NCBI RefSeq assembly: GCF_004758605.1
Contig: NZ_CP038510.1
Coordinates: forward strand, 656,001 to 720,000
From: Deinococcus metallilatus
GTDB lineage: Bacteria > Deinococcota > Deinococci > Deinococcales > Deinococcaceae
Length of the DNA stretch: 64,000 nucleotides
Direction of reading: 5' to 3'
Shown: one piece after another, positions 40,156-49,816 of the stretch
Position numbering within the stretch: the first letter of the stretch is position 1
Layout: every line of letters begins with the position of its first letter
The notes under the pieces: generated by a model
Database searches by the model: none
Told to the model about the DNA's origin: nothing
The model's input: the letters and a program-made list of their open reading frames with translations, nothing else
Program-made: the position numbers and the translations under genes

Positions 40156-41230
40156 ATGACGACTTCGGATTCCCCCTCGGCCCTGTCCTCGCGGACCAGC
40201 ATCCTGCACGGCATCCGTGACCTGCGCTGGGAGACGCGCGAGGTGCCCGCACCCGGCCCGCGTGAGGTGCGGGTGCGGGTGCGGCGCGTCGGCGTGTGCG
40301 GCAGCGACGTGCATTACTACACCCACGGCCGGATCGGCCCCTTCGTGGTGGAGGCCCCGCTGGTCCTCGGCCACGAGGTGATGGGCGTGGTGGACGCGGT
40401 GGGTGAGGGCGTCACCCGCGTCCGGCCCGGCGACCGGGTGGCGCTGGAACCCGGCGTCCCCTGCCGCCGCTGCGCCTACTGCAAGCGCGGCGAGTACAAC
40501 CTCTGTCCGTATATGACCTTCATGGCGACCCCGCCCGTCCACGGAGCCCTGGGGGAATTCGTGCTGTGGCCCGACGACTTCGCGTTTCCATTACCCGATC
40601 AGATCAGCGACGACGCGGGCGCGTTGCTCGAACCGCTGGCGGTGGGGGTGTGGGCAGCGCGCAAGGGCGACGTGCGGCCGGGGCAGAGTGTGGCCGTTTT
40701 CGGCGCTGGACCCATCGGCTGCACGACGCTCCAGGCCGCCAAAGCTGCCGGGGCCACCACCCTGATCGCCGTCGATCTGGAGGACTTCCGACTTGAGCTG
40801 GCCCGCGAAGTGGGCGCGACGCACACCATCAATGCCCGGAACGAGGACCCCATCGCCCGCATCCGCGAGATCACGCGCGGCGACCTGCCGCTCTCGCACG
40901 CTGGAGTGGACGTGGCCTTCGAGACGGCGGGGAGCCTGCCCACCACGCGCATGAGCCTCGCTGCGCCCCGTCCCGGCGGCACCACTGTCCTGGTGGGCCT
41001 CCCGCCCGACCCGGAGGTCAGCCTCGACATCGTAAGCGCCGCCAGCCGGGAGGTGAGCATCCGGGGCGTCTTCCGCTACGCGAACTGCTACCCCGCCGCC
41101 ATCGCTCTGGTGGAGAGCGGCGCGGTGAACCTCGATGCGCTCGTCACCCACCGCTACACCTTCGACCGGACGCCGGAAGCCTTCGAGTTCGCGGACCGCG
41201 AGAAACGCACCAGCATGAAGGTCATGATTG

Positions 41231-41241
<11 letters not shown>
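40156..41241 (+). CDS. Sorbitol/xylitol dehydrogenase-type zinc MDR
   Basis: 361 residues. Signatures of the sorbitol/xylitol dehydrogenase branch: VGVCGSDVHYYTHGRIGPFV, PLVLGHEVMG, the structural cluster CRRCAYCKRGEYNLC, the ALLEPLAVGVWAA glutamate stretch and the NAD motif VAVFGAGPIGCTTLQAAKA. It oxidises sorbitol to fructose or xylitol to xylulose. AGGAAG/AGAGAG purines precede the ATG. Its last 11 bases overlap the kinase start. Confidence 0.92.
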
Positions 41242-42748
<1,507 letters not shown>

Positions 42749-42882
42749 GGAAGCACACGCACCCGCCATCACCGCAGGGCAGGCAGGAGCCGGGCCGGAA
42801 CGTTTGCGGCAGCGCGGCCGGTGCAGGACAGCGGCCTATACCGCGAACAGACCGGCCCGGCGCCCCCGAATTCCTGAGGGAA

Positions 42883-43155
42883 TCAGGCGACCGTACCGAA
42901 GTACAGCAGCAGGCCAACCGCGACGCCCAGGCCCAGGGCGGTGCCCACCCGCAGCCGGGCCGCCAGCTTCTCGTACCGGCCCGCTTCCTCCGGGTCGTCG
43001 GGTGTGACGCTGGAAGAATCGGGGGAGATTCCCCAGGGCGTGGAAGTGACCAGGGCCTGCCTCGCCTCTGCCCGGGCGTTCAGGCTCGCCTGCGTCAGGA
43101 TATAGGCCAGGAGCAGCAGGATGCCGGAACCGATGAGAGGAAGAGGCCAGGCCAT
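42883..43155 (-). CDS. Small membrane protein, unknown function
   Basis: 90 residues with a hydrophobic N-terminal helix (LPLIGSGILLLLAYILT) and a second at the C-terminus (GTALGLGVAVGLLLYFGTVA). A charged middle (SSVTPDDPEEAGRYEKLAARL) lies between. The layout is a two-helix hairpin. The ATG follows TAAGCT by six bases, a leaderless promoter arrangement that supports it being a real gene. I do not recognise a family. Confidence 0.6.
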   Translation of the reverse strand: MAWPLPLIGSGILLLLAYILTQASLNARAEARQALVTSTPWGISPDSSSVTPDDPEEAGRYEKLAARLRVGTALGLGVAVGLLLYFGTVA

Positions 43156-43161
43156 AGCTCC

Positions 43162-43167
43162 AGCTTA
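43162..43167 (-). promoter_or_regulatory. Leaderless-type -10 box for the small membrane protein
   Basis: TAAGCT on the minus strand, six bases before the ATG at 43155; the intervening GGAGCT could also serve as a ribosome site if the start is further upstream. Confidence 0.5.
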
Positions 43168-43242
43168 GGCAGCGTGACACACTGAATTCTTACAGCAGGC
43201 GTGGACGCCAGGAACGGTCTTCCCCTGGGACACGGCCCGGTT

Positions 43243-43971
43243 TCAGCCTCCAGGGCCTCGCGCCGCACGTCCAGATCGAGCTTGGTCTAGATAGCGCTGG
43301 TGGTCACGCTGGCGTGGCCCAGCACGTCCGAGACGACGTGCAGATCGCGGGTCGCCCGGTAGAGGCGCGTGCCCGCCGTCCGCCGCAGCGTGTGCGCCCC
43401 CCACATGTCGGGCGGCAGGCCCACCGCCTGGAAATACCCGTTCACGATGCTCCGCAGGCCCGCCGTCGTGAGCCTGCGGCCCAGATGCCCCCGGCAGCGC
43501 CCGGTACTGCGCGGGGGGAAGCGCGCGTTTGCGGGCATGGGCGGGCGTGGGGTCCCGCGGCGCGGGCACCGCCAGGGCCGGGTTCTCGTGAAGCGCGCCC
43601 GCCCAGGTCAGCGCGCGGTAGAGCCCCATACAGGTAGGTGGCGACGCTGCCCAGCGTGAGGCCCGCCTGTTTGCCGTCATGCCGCAGCCGCTCGCGGGTA
43701 TGGATCACGTAGGCTTCCGGGTCTTCGGGCGTCAGGTTCTGCACGCTCAGGCGGGGCGCTTCCGGCGGGCCGGTGAACGCCAGAAAATCGCGGACCGCCA
43801 CCCCGTAGTTGCGCAGGGTCTGCGGACTCACGCCGCCCGCCCGGACTTCAGCCGCAGGTGATAGCTCAGCAGGTCGGTCAGTACTTCGGCGTCCTAGGTG
43901 TGGGCGGCGCGCAGGGCCTCCCGGCGGCGATTCTCCGGACTGGACCAGCGGGAGGCGAGGATCAGGGACAC
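43243..43971 (-). pseudogene. Decayed tyrosine recombinase / phage-type integrase
   Basis: Pieces in several frames follow the order of an XerD-like integrase. The N-terminus from GTG 43971 ([23 protein letters not shown]) is broken by a TAG at about 43896-43898. The core-binding segment MSPQTLRNYGVAVRDFLAF starts at 43831. The C-terminal catalytic piece is [19 protein letters not shown] with [11 protein letters not shown], ended by a second TAG at 43287-43289 where active relatives have the Tyr nucleophile. At least two frameshifts separate these. [12 protein letters not shown] is the His-x-x-Arg box. It is not functional as read and is a sign of past mobile-element activity. Confidence 0.8.
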
Positions 43972-44139
43972 ACCTCCATTACACTTGTGCTTTGTGTTCT
44001 AAACGCAAGTATCGTGGCCGGGAGAGACGCCCGCCTTCCAGGGAGCGGCTTCCCTTTCTGACGTTTGGCTGATCACACCTTGACCGAGGCTTTACGTGGC
44101 AGTGACCCTCGGGAGCGCGGCACCCCGCAGACTGGGGAC

Positions 44140-45813
44140 ATGAAAAAACAGGTGGGTCTGCTGCTGGGCGCGTTGCTGGTCGGTTGCGGTTCTCCTTCGG
44201 CCCCCGGGTACACCGTCCGCGGGAACGTCCTGCTCCCGAGCGGCGTGGCGCTGGGGACGAGTCCTGCGGGCGGGACAGCCGCGGACGTGGCGGACCTGGA
44301 CGCCTTGTGGCAACTGCCGCACGTCCCCGGCGAGGTGCTGCTGGAGACGGGGACGGGCGGGCTGGGTGCCCAGGCGCTGACGGTGCTCTCGGGGGTGCGC
44401 CTCCAGGCGGTGCCCGGCACCGATCTGCAACTGGCCGCCACGCCCGCCGGTGAAACGGACGCGGCCTTTGCGCGGCGGCTGGCGGGGGCCGGGGTGCGGG
44501 CGCAGCCCAACTTCGTGTACCAGGCGCTGGCGGTGCCCAACGATCCGGGCTTTCCGGGCGACAACCGCCCCGGGGTCAAGGTGGGGGGCGTGGCCTACGA
44601 CCAGGATTACCTGACGCGCATTGACGCGCTGGGGGGCTGGAACCGGCTGGAGGCGCTGGGCAAGACGGTGGACGGGGCGCTGACGGCGGTGCTGGATACC
44701 GGCGTGGACCGCAGCCACCCCGAACTGGCCGGACGGCTGCGGCCCGGCTTCGACTTCTGTTCCAAACTGGTGGGCCAGGCCTGCCAGGGCACCGACAACG
44801 ATCCCAGCGAGGTCACGGCGGGCGATGTCGGGCACGGCACGAGTTCGGCGGGGCTGATCGCGGCCAACACGAACAACGGCGTCGGCCTGGCCAGCCTGAC
44901 CTGGCGCGGCACCGTGCTGCCGGTCAAGGTGTTCGGCACGAACGGCACCACGTCCAGCGCCACCAGCGCCAGCGTGACGGCGGGCCTGCGCTACGCCACC
45001 GATCAGGGCGCCCGGGTGATCAACATGAGCCTGGGGTTTTCGGGCGGGCAGGTCGACCCGGCGCTGTCGCAGGCGATCCGGGACGCCGCCGCGGCCGACA
45101 TCGTGCTGGTGGCGGCGGCGGGCAACACGCGGGGGGACGGCCTGTACTACCCCGCCAGCGACCCCAACGTGCTGGCCGTCGGCGCGCTCTCGCAGGACGA
45201 CAACACGCTGGCCTGCTACAGCGCCCGGCCGCTGCCGGGGCAAAAACCCCTGGACCTGGTGGCACCGGGCGGGCAGGCGGGCAGCGACACGACGAGCTGT
45301 TACATCTCCAGCCCCTACGACATCCTCACGCTGACCACCGTGCAGAACGGGAGCTACACCCTGCGCGCCGGAACGAGCGAGGCGGCCCCGCAGGTCAGCG
45401 GCACGGCGGCCCTGCTGCGCGCCGCCTTTCCCGGCCTGACCGCCGACCAGATCCGTCAGGCGCTCAAGCAGGGCGCCCGGACCACCGGGGCCGGAGCCAT
45501 GCTCAACGTCACCGGGGCCGTGAACCGGGCCGCCAGCCTGGTCGGTCCGCCCTCCAGCGGGAAGGCCTACACCCTGAACGTGCGGGCGCTGAGCGGCGAC
45601 CAGCAGGTCATGGCCAAGACCTTCCAGGGCACCCTCACCGCGTCGCAGAAAAGTGTCCCCTACGTGTTGAGCGGACTGCCCGCAGGGACGTACCAGTTGC
45701 GGGCGACCTTGCAGGTCGAGGGGCAGGCGCAGCCCTTCAGCGGCAGCGCGCAGGTCACGGTGCCCTCGGGCAGCGGGGGCGAGGCCACCCAGGATATCCA
45801 GACGCAGCGCTGA
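44140..45813 (+). CDS. Subtilisin-like (S8) serine protease lipoprotein
   Basis: 557 residues. The leader MKKQVGLLLGALLVGC ends in a lipobox (LVGC), so Cys16 is probably lipidated and the enzyme envelope-anchored. A propeptide-like region (to about 130) precedes the catalytic domain with triad Asp186 (AVLDTGVDRSHPELAG), His232 (DVGHGTSSAG) and Ser413 (RAGTSEAAPQVSG). The oxyanion Asn is in VLVAAAGNTRGDG. The usual GTSMAxP is GTSEAAP here. A beta-rich C-terminal domain of about 100 residues follows. I chose the ATG at 44140 since it begins the lipoprotein signal; the frame upstream lacks one. Followed by strong hairpins. Confidence 0.92.
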   Translation: MKKQVGLLLGALLVGCGSPSAPGYTVRGNVLLPSGVALGTSPAGGTAADVADLDALWQLPHVPGEVLLETGTGGLGAQALTVLSGVRLQAVPGTDLQLAATPAGETDAAFARRLAGAGVRAQPNFVYQALAVPNDPGFPGDNRPGVKVGGVAYDQDYLTRIDALGGWNRLEALGKTVDGALTAVLDTGVDRSHPELAGRLRPGFDFCSKLVGQACQGTDNDPSEVTAGDVGHGTSSAGLIAANTNNGVGLASLTWRGTVLPVKVFGTNGTTSSATSASVTAGLRYATDQGARVINMSLGFSGGQVDPALSQAIRDAAAADIVLVAAAGNTRGDGLYYPASDPNVLAVGALSQDDNTLACYSARPLPGQKPLDLVAPGGQAGSDTTSCYISSPYDILTLTTVQNGSYTLRAGTSEAAPQVSGTAALLRAAFPGLTADQIRQALKQGARTTGAGAMLNVTGAVNRAASLVGPPSSGKAYTLNVRALSGDQQVMAKTFQGTLTASQKSVPYVLSGLPAGTYQLRATLQVEGQAQPFSGSAQVTVPSGSGGEATQDIQTQR

Positions 45814-45857
45814 CCGGGGCGTGGGGTAGGCTCTCTCCCCCACCCAGCCTTGAAGAG

Positions 45858-45900
45858 TGAAGCCCGCGCCCGTTGGACCTTCCTTCAGGCGCGGGCTTCA
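45858..45900 (+). terminator. Terminator-like hairpin after the protease gene
   Basis: A perfect 13-base inverted repeat, TGAAGCCCGCGCC (45858-45870) and GGCGCGGGCTTCA (45888-45900), with a 17-base loop. A shorter GTGGGG/CCCCAC hairpin lies just before it (45821-45842). Confidence 0.65.
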
Positions 45901-45958
45901 GTCAGCGATGTGCGCGCGTGGCCGTGCGCGTGCCGGGTGAAACCCGGGGTCGACCAGA

Positions 45959-46000
45959 CCGCCACGCTCCGCAGGGGCCAAAACCTGCGAAGCGTGGCGG
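45959..46000 (-). terminator. Long hairpin between convergent genes
   Basis: CCGCCACGCT (45959-45968) pairs with AGCGTGGCGG (45991-46000), and inside CGCAGG pairs with CCTGCG, with a loop containing AAAA. It lies 54 bases past the stop of the minus-strand hydrolase and may terminate it. The rest of 45814-46054 has no coding content. Confidence 0.5.
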
Positions 46001-46054
46001 CGGTACAATTCCAGCTGAGTCCTGAGCGCACAGAGGAAAGCGGCAAGGGGCCGG

Positions 46055-46969
46055 TCAGCGGACGGTTCTGGCCCAGTTGATGATGGCCTGATTGGCGGCG
46101 GCGGCCTTTTCGAAGATGGCGGCGTGGGCGGCGCCGGGGATGATGACCAGCTTGCTCCCGGCGATGTTCTGCTGCATCTTCATGCTGAAGAGCGGCGGGT
46201 ACACCGTGTCCTCCAGCCCCTCCAGAATCAGCGTGGGCACCTTGATGGTCCCCAGCGTCGGCAGCGAATCGGGCCGGTTGGCCAGCGCCTTCGCCCCGGC
46301 CACGTCCGCCGCCACTGAAGCCTGCTTGACGATGTTGGTCAGGAACTGGGTATCGCCGGGGCGGTTCAGGCGCGTCTGCCCGGTCAGCATGTCCTTGAGC
46401 AGTTCGGGGGCCAGCGACTGCGGCCCGAACATCTGCGCCTTCTGGGCCATGCCACCCCAGAGCGCCTGTTCCACCACGCTGGCCGGGTTGGCGATGGTGT
46501 CGATCAGGATCATCCCCATGAAGCGTTCGGGCGCGGTGCGGTACATCTCGAACACGATGGGGCCGCCCATGCTCATGCCACCGATGATGGCCTTGGGGAC
46601 GTTCAGGCGGTCCATCACGGCCAGGGCGTCCTGGGCATAGGTGGGGATGGAGCCGGGGTCGCTGGCGGGGGCCGTGCTGCGGCCGTACCCACGGTGATCG
46701 ATGGTGATGACGCGGTACCCGGCGGCGGCCAGGGCAGCGCGGTTGCGGGCGAAGAGCTCACCGCTGAGGGGATAGCCGTGGAGCAGGAGCATCGGCGTCC
46801 CGTTACCCTGGGAGACGTAGTGGATGCGGGCCCCGTTGATGTCGAGGTCGCCCTCCTGCATCCCGGCCATCGCGGGCATTCCGGCGCTCCCTCCGGCCCG
46901 GGCCGGGGAAGCGAGGAGGGCGGCGGACAGGGCGAGCAGCAGCAACGGAGCGCGTTTGGCGTGAATCAT
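46055..46969 (-). CDS. Secreted alpha/beta-hydrolase
   Basis: 304 residues. A signal peptide ([25 protein letters not shown]) supports the ATG at 46969 over the longer frame from 47053. The fold shows the oxyanion loop MLLLHGYPLSGE, VITIDHRGYGRS, nucleophile elbow IIGGMSMGGP, acid LILEGLEDTVYP and a C-terminal His in PGAAHAAIF. It acts outside the cytoplasmic membrane on an unidentified ester-like or peptide substrate. It is convergent with the protease and has its own promoter region. Confidence 0.85.
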   Translation of the reverse strand: MIHAKRAPLLLLALSAALLASPARAGGSAGMPAMAGMQEGDLDINGARIHYVSQGNGTPMLLLHGYPLSGELFARNRAALAAAGYRVITIDHRGYGRSTAPASDPGSIPTYAQDALAVMDRLNVPKAIIGGMSMGGPIVFEMYRTAPERFMGMILIDTIANPASVVEQALWGGMAQKAQMFGPQSLAPELLKDMLTGQTRLNRPGDTQFLTNIVKQASVAADVAGAKALANRPDSLPTLGTIKVPTLILEGLEDTVYPPLFSMKMQQNIAGSKLVIIPGAAHAAIFEKAAAANQAIINWARTVR

Positions 46970-47037
46970 GCAGTGACCTGCTTTCTGGCTTTCTGGAGAG
47001 CGCGAGGGGCGGGAAACGGGGGGCAGAAAGAAAAGCC

Positions 47038-47052
47038 TGACCTCATCGGTCA
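47038..47052. repeat. Inverted repeat TGACC-N5-GGTCA
   Basis: Five-base arms, about 70 bases before the hydrolase start, possible regulator site. The remainder of 46970-47401 (432 bp) has no recognisable gene; it holds this repeat and the terminator at 47262. Confidence 0.35.
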
Positions 47053-47261
47053 ACTTTCTTGTCCAGTCTAGAGAGCCACCTGCTGGCGTGTTCTCAAGCC
47101 TGATTCATGTGCCCTTCAAGAAAATGGGGCAGGGGGAGGCGGGCCCTTGCGCCCTCCACATCAGGAGGCCGGAGCCTCTTCGCTCGTCTCGAAGCGCCTT
47201 TCCCGACCTCTGCCGATGCTGCCGTCTCCAACGGGCGTTTCAGGTTGGGCGGGAAAATCAT

Positions 47262-47295
47262 GCGGCAGATGGCTGAACTTCGGGCCATCTGCCGC
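47262..47295 (-). terminator. Terminator of the DUF11/barrel operon
   Basis: A perfect 11-base stem GCGGCAGATGG (47262-47272) / CCATCTGCCGC (47285-47295). On the minus strand it is followed by ATGATTTT. It is 107 bases past the last gene of the operon. Confidence 0.7.
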
Positions 47296-47401
47296 CTTGC
47301 TTCCCACACGTCATCACCGTTTCAACAACCGGTCAACACTGTACGGACGTGATCTCCTGCGCGCCTTGCCGCCCGGTCCGGCCCCCGGGTTCGCCCGACG
47401 C

Positions 47402-49816
47402 TCAGGGCACCCTGGCCTTGAAGCAGACCACGCCCTTGCTGGGGGTTCCCGCTCCTCCGGGGGCGGCGTAGACCGTGCCCACGCTCACGCTCAGGCTGCT
47501 GGCCGTCAGGGTGCCCGCGTCATCCCCACCGGCAGAGGTCAGCAGCGTCCCGGTGGGTGTGGCCGTGGCCCCGCTGGCGAGGGTGGCCCCGCTGGCGTAC
47601 AGGATGCCCTGGCCCGTCCCGTAGCCGTCCATCTGAGCCGGGCCACTGGCGGCAATGGTGTCGTTGATAACGAGGTTGGTGGCGTTCCCCGCGCCCGTGT
47701 TCTGGTAGGCGATGCAGTATTCCAGGTATTCGCCCGGCTTGCCCTTCCCGCTGGTTCCAAAAGCGGCGGTGGACTGGGGACTGGGATTCAGCACCGTCCC
47801 GATGTTCCGCACCTGCTTGGAGAGGGTGATGGTGGGGGCTGGCGGCGTCACCGTCACGCTGACGCTGCTGGTGTTGTTGGTCATATCCGGGTCGGTGGAG
47901 TCCTGGCCACGTGTCACCGTGGCCGTGTTGGTGATGGTGGTGCCGCTCGCCACCGAGGTGCTCAGAGTGTCAGTCACGGTGATGGTCACCGGAGCCTGAC
48001 CATTCAAGCTGACCGTGGTGCTCAGTGCCCCCGTTCCACCGGTGGTGGCGCAGCCGGTGGGACAGCCCCACGTACGGGCCGTGATCCCGGCCGGAAGCGC
48101 ATCGTCCACCGTTGCCACCACCGGCTGGCCGGGCGTATTGGCTGTCTTGTTCTGAATGGTGAGCGTGTAGGTGATCTGTCCTCCGACGGGAACCGTGCCA
48201 CTGCCCGCCGTCTTGACGATGCTGATATCCGCCGTGCGGACGGTCACCGAGTTGCTGGAGGAGGCCGGACTGCTGGGGTAGTAGGCCCACATATCCATGG
48301 CCTTCTTGTCGCCGAAGGTGCTGCTCCAGCTGTGCTGAGGTGTGGAGGAGCTGTCCACACCATTCAGCCTGAAGTCAGGGCTGGGGGCCCCTGTAATGTT
48401 CAGGGACTGTCCACTGCTGTCACGGGTGAGGGGACGATCATCCCAGAACACCATGCCGGGGGCAGCGGTCCCTGTCCCACTCACGTTCTGCCTGACAATG
48501 TTCAACCCGGTGGCATTCTCCGAATCGAGCAGCGGAAAATGCACCTCGCCTGCCAACAACTCGACCCTGGCCGTATAGCTGGAGGTTCCGGCAGGCACCG
48601 CGTTACCGTTCCCGTCCAGACCGTCCCAACTCACCGTGTTGCTGCCCGGGGTGGCCGTGCCGACGAGCACGCGATCAACGTTGGTGCCGTTGCTCGCCAG
48701 TGGAATGGTCAGGCGGTAGCTGTAGTTGGAGTTGCCAGGGTTGGTGAAGGTGAAGGTGCCGCCCGACAGATAGCCGTTGGTGCTGCCCGCGAAGCCCGGG
48801 GTGCCGTCACGCCCTGTAAAGGTCAGGCCGGTTGGCGTGGGCGGCACGCTGGGGCTGGGGGACCGGATCCAGACCCCACTGGCACTGGAGGGCAGATCAC
48901 TGGCCGGGGAGTTCAAAAAGAGCTTGTGCGTTATGTACGAGCCGCTGTCCGCGCCCACGACCGGACTGCCGTAAGTAGCATTCGCAACCGTATTGCTGGT
49001 AAAGCTTGGATCGCCAGCAGCGTTCGTCAACCCCTTGTTGTTTGCGAAGAAGATGAAGCCGTAGGGGTCCAGATTCTGTTTCACCTTGTACAGGTAGCCG
49101 TCTTTGGTGAGCACATACAGGTTCAGGACGGTCGGGCGACCGTTCCCGCCCGTGTTCATGGCGAGATAGGTGGTCCAGACCCGGCCAGGAATGGCGGTGG
49201 AACCATTGCGAACCGTGATGTCCCAAGCACCAATGGTCTGGTCGCTGGTCGTTGGCGCGCCCCAGCCATTGCTGGTGATGGTGTTGGCTGGTGCGTTGTC
49301 GTTGGTCGGTACTGGGGCCAGAAACTCGACGGTATACACACCGGTCGTGGTGACTGGATATGAGCACGGGGTATAGCCGCTGGAGCCAGCGACGGTGTTC
49401 GGACCGGCAAGTTCCTGTGCACGGTTTTGGATCACGCCCACTACAGAAAGGGCCCCGGGCTTGCAAGTCTTGACTGCCGCCGGGCGTGTGCCGCTCGTCA
49501 GGTTTACCTCACCGCTGTATACGTTGATGGCAGCCGATGTAAGGGCAAGGGAGCTGTCCAGGGCGCTGGAGCCCAGCTCAATGATTTCGTTCGCGTTGGC
49601 ATAGACGAAAAACGAGGTCTTGCGCAGGGGTGCAGCCGCTCCCAAATCTCCCTTGTTGGGGTTCCCTGTTTCCAGATAGGCGCGGTTGTTGTTGGGGTCC
49701 AACAGTATGCCGCTGCCCTCGGCGCCTGCCACCGAGCTCAGGCCCAACAGCGTGATGACCAACAGGGCGGCCAGCGGGCCGCCGAGCTGGCGACCAGGAA
49801 AATACCAGAGGTTCAC
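47402..49816 (-). CDS. Secreted DUF11-repeat protein, last gene of envelope operon
   Basis: 804 residues. The N-terminus has a signal/anchor stretch (GGPLAALLVITLLGLSSVAGAEG). A long middle region has no family I can name; within it GSNTVSWDGLDGNGNAVPAG looks like a FlgD-type Ig fold. Near the C-terminus are two DUF11 repeats, around DISIVKTAGSGTVPVGGQI and a later EYLEYCIAYQNTGAGNATNL. I set the start at GTG 49816, overlapping the barrel gene's stop (GTGA); the longer frame to 50368 is the barrel gene out of frame. Composition in 48900-49700 looks less GC-rich than the upstream genes. Likely exported to the cell surface. Confidence 0.8.
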   Translation of the reverse strand: MNLWYFPGRQLGGPLAALLVITLLGLSSVAGAEGSGILLDPNNNRAYLETGNPNKGDLGAAAPLRKTSFFVYANANEIIELGSSALDSSLALTSAAINVYSGEVNLTSGTRPAAVKTCKPGALSVVGVIQNRAQELAGPNTVAGSSGYTPCSYPVTTTGVYTVEFLAPVPTNDNAPANTITSNGWGAPTTSDQTIGAWDITVRNGSTAIPGRVWTTYLAMNTGGNGRPTVLNLYVLTKDGYLYKVKQNLDPYGFIFFANNKGLTNAAGDPSFTSNTVANATYGSPVVGADSGSYITHKLFLNSPASDLPSSASGVWIRSPSPSVPPTPTGLTFTGRDGTPGFAGSTNGYLSGGTFTFTNPGNSNYSYRLTIPLASNGTNVDRVLVGTATPGSNTVSWDGLDGNGNAVPAGTSSYTARVELLAGEVHFPLLDSENATGLNIVRQNVSGTGTAAPGMVFWDDRPLTRDSSGQSLNITGAPSPDFRLNGVDSSSTPQHSWSSTFGDKKAMDMWAYYPSSPASSSNSVTVRTADISIVKTAGSGTVPVGGQITYTLTIQNKTANTPGQPVVATVDDALPAGITARTWGCPTGCATTGGTGALSTTVSLNGQAPVTITVTDTLSTSVASGTTITNTATVTRGQDSTDPDMTNNTSSVSVTVTPPAPTITLSKQVRNIGTVLNPSPQSTAAFGTSGKGKPGEYLEYCIAYQNTGAGNATNLVINDTIAASGPAQMDGYGTGQGILYASGATLASGATATPTGTLLTSAGGDDAGTLTASSLSVSVGTVYAAPGGAGTPSKGVVCFKARVP

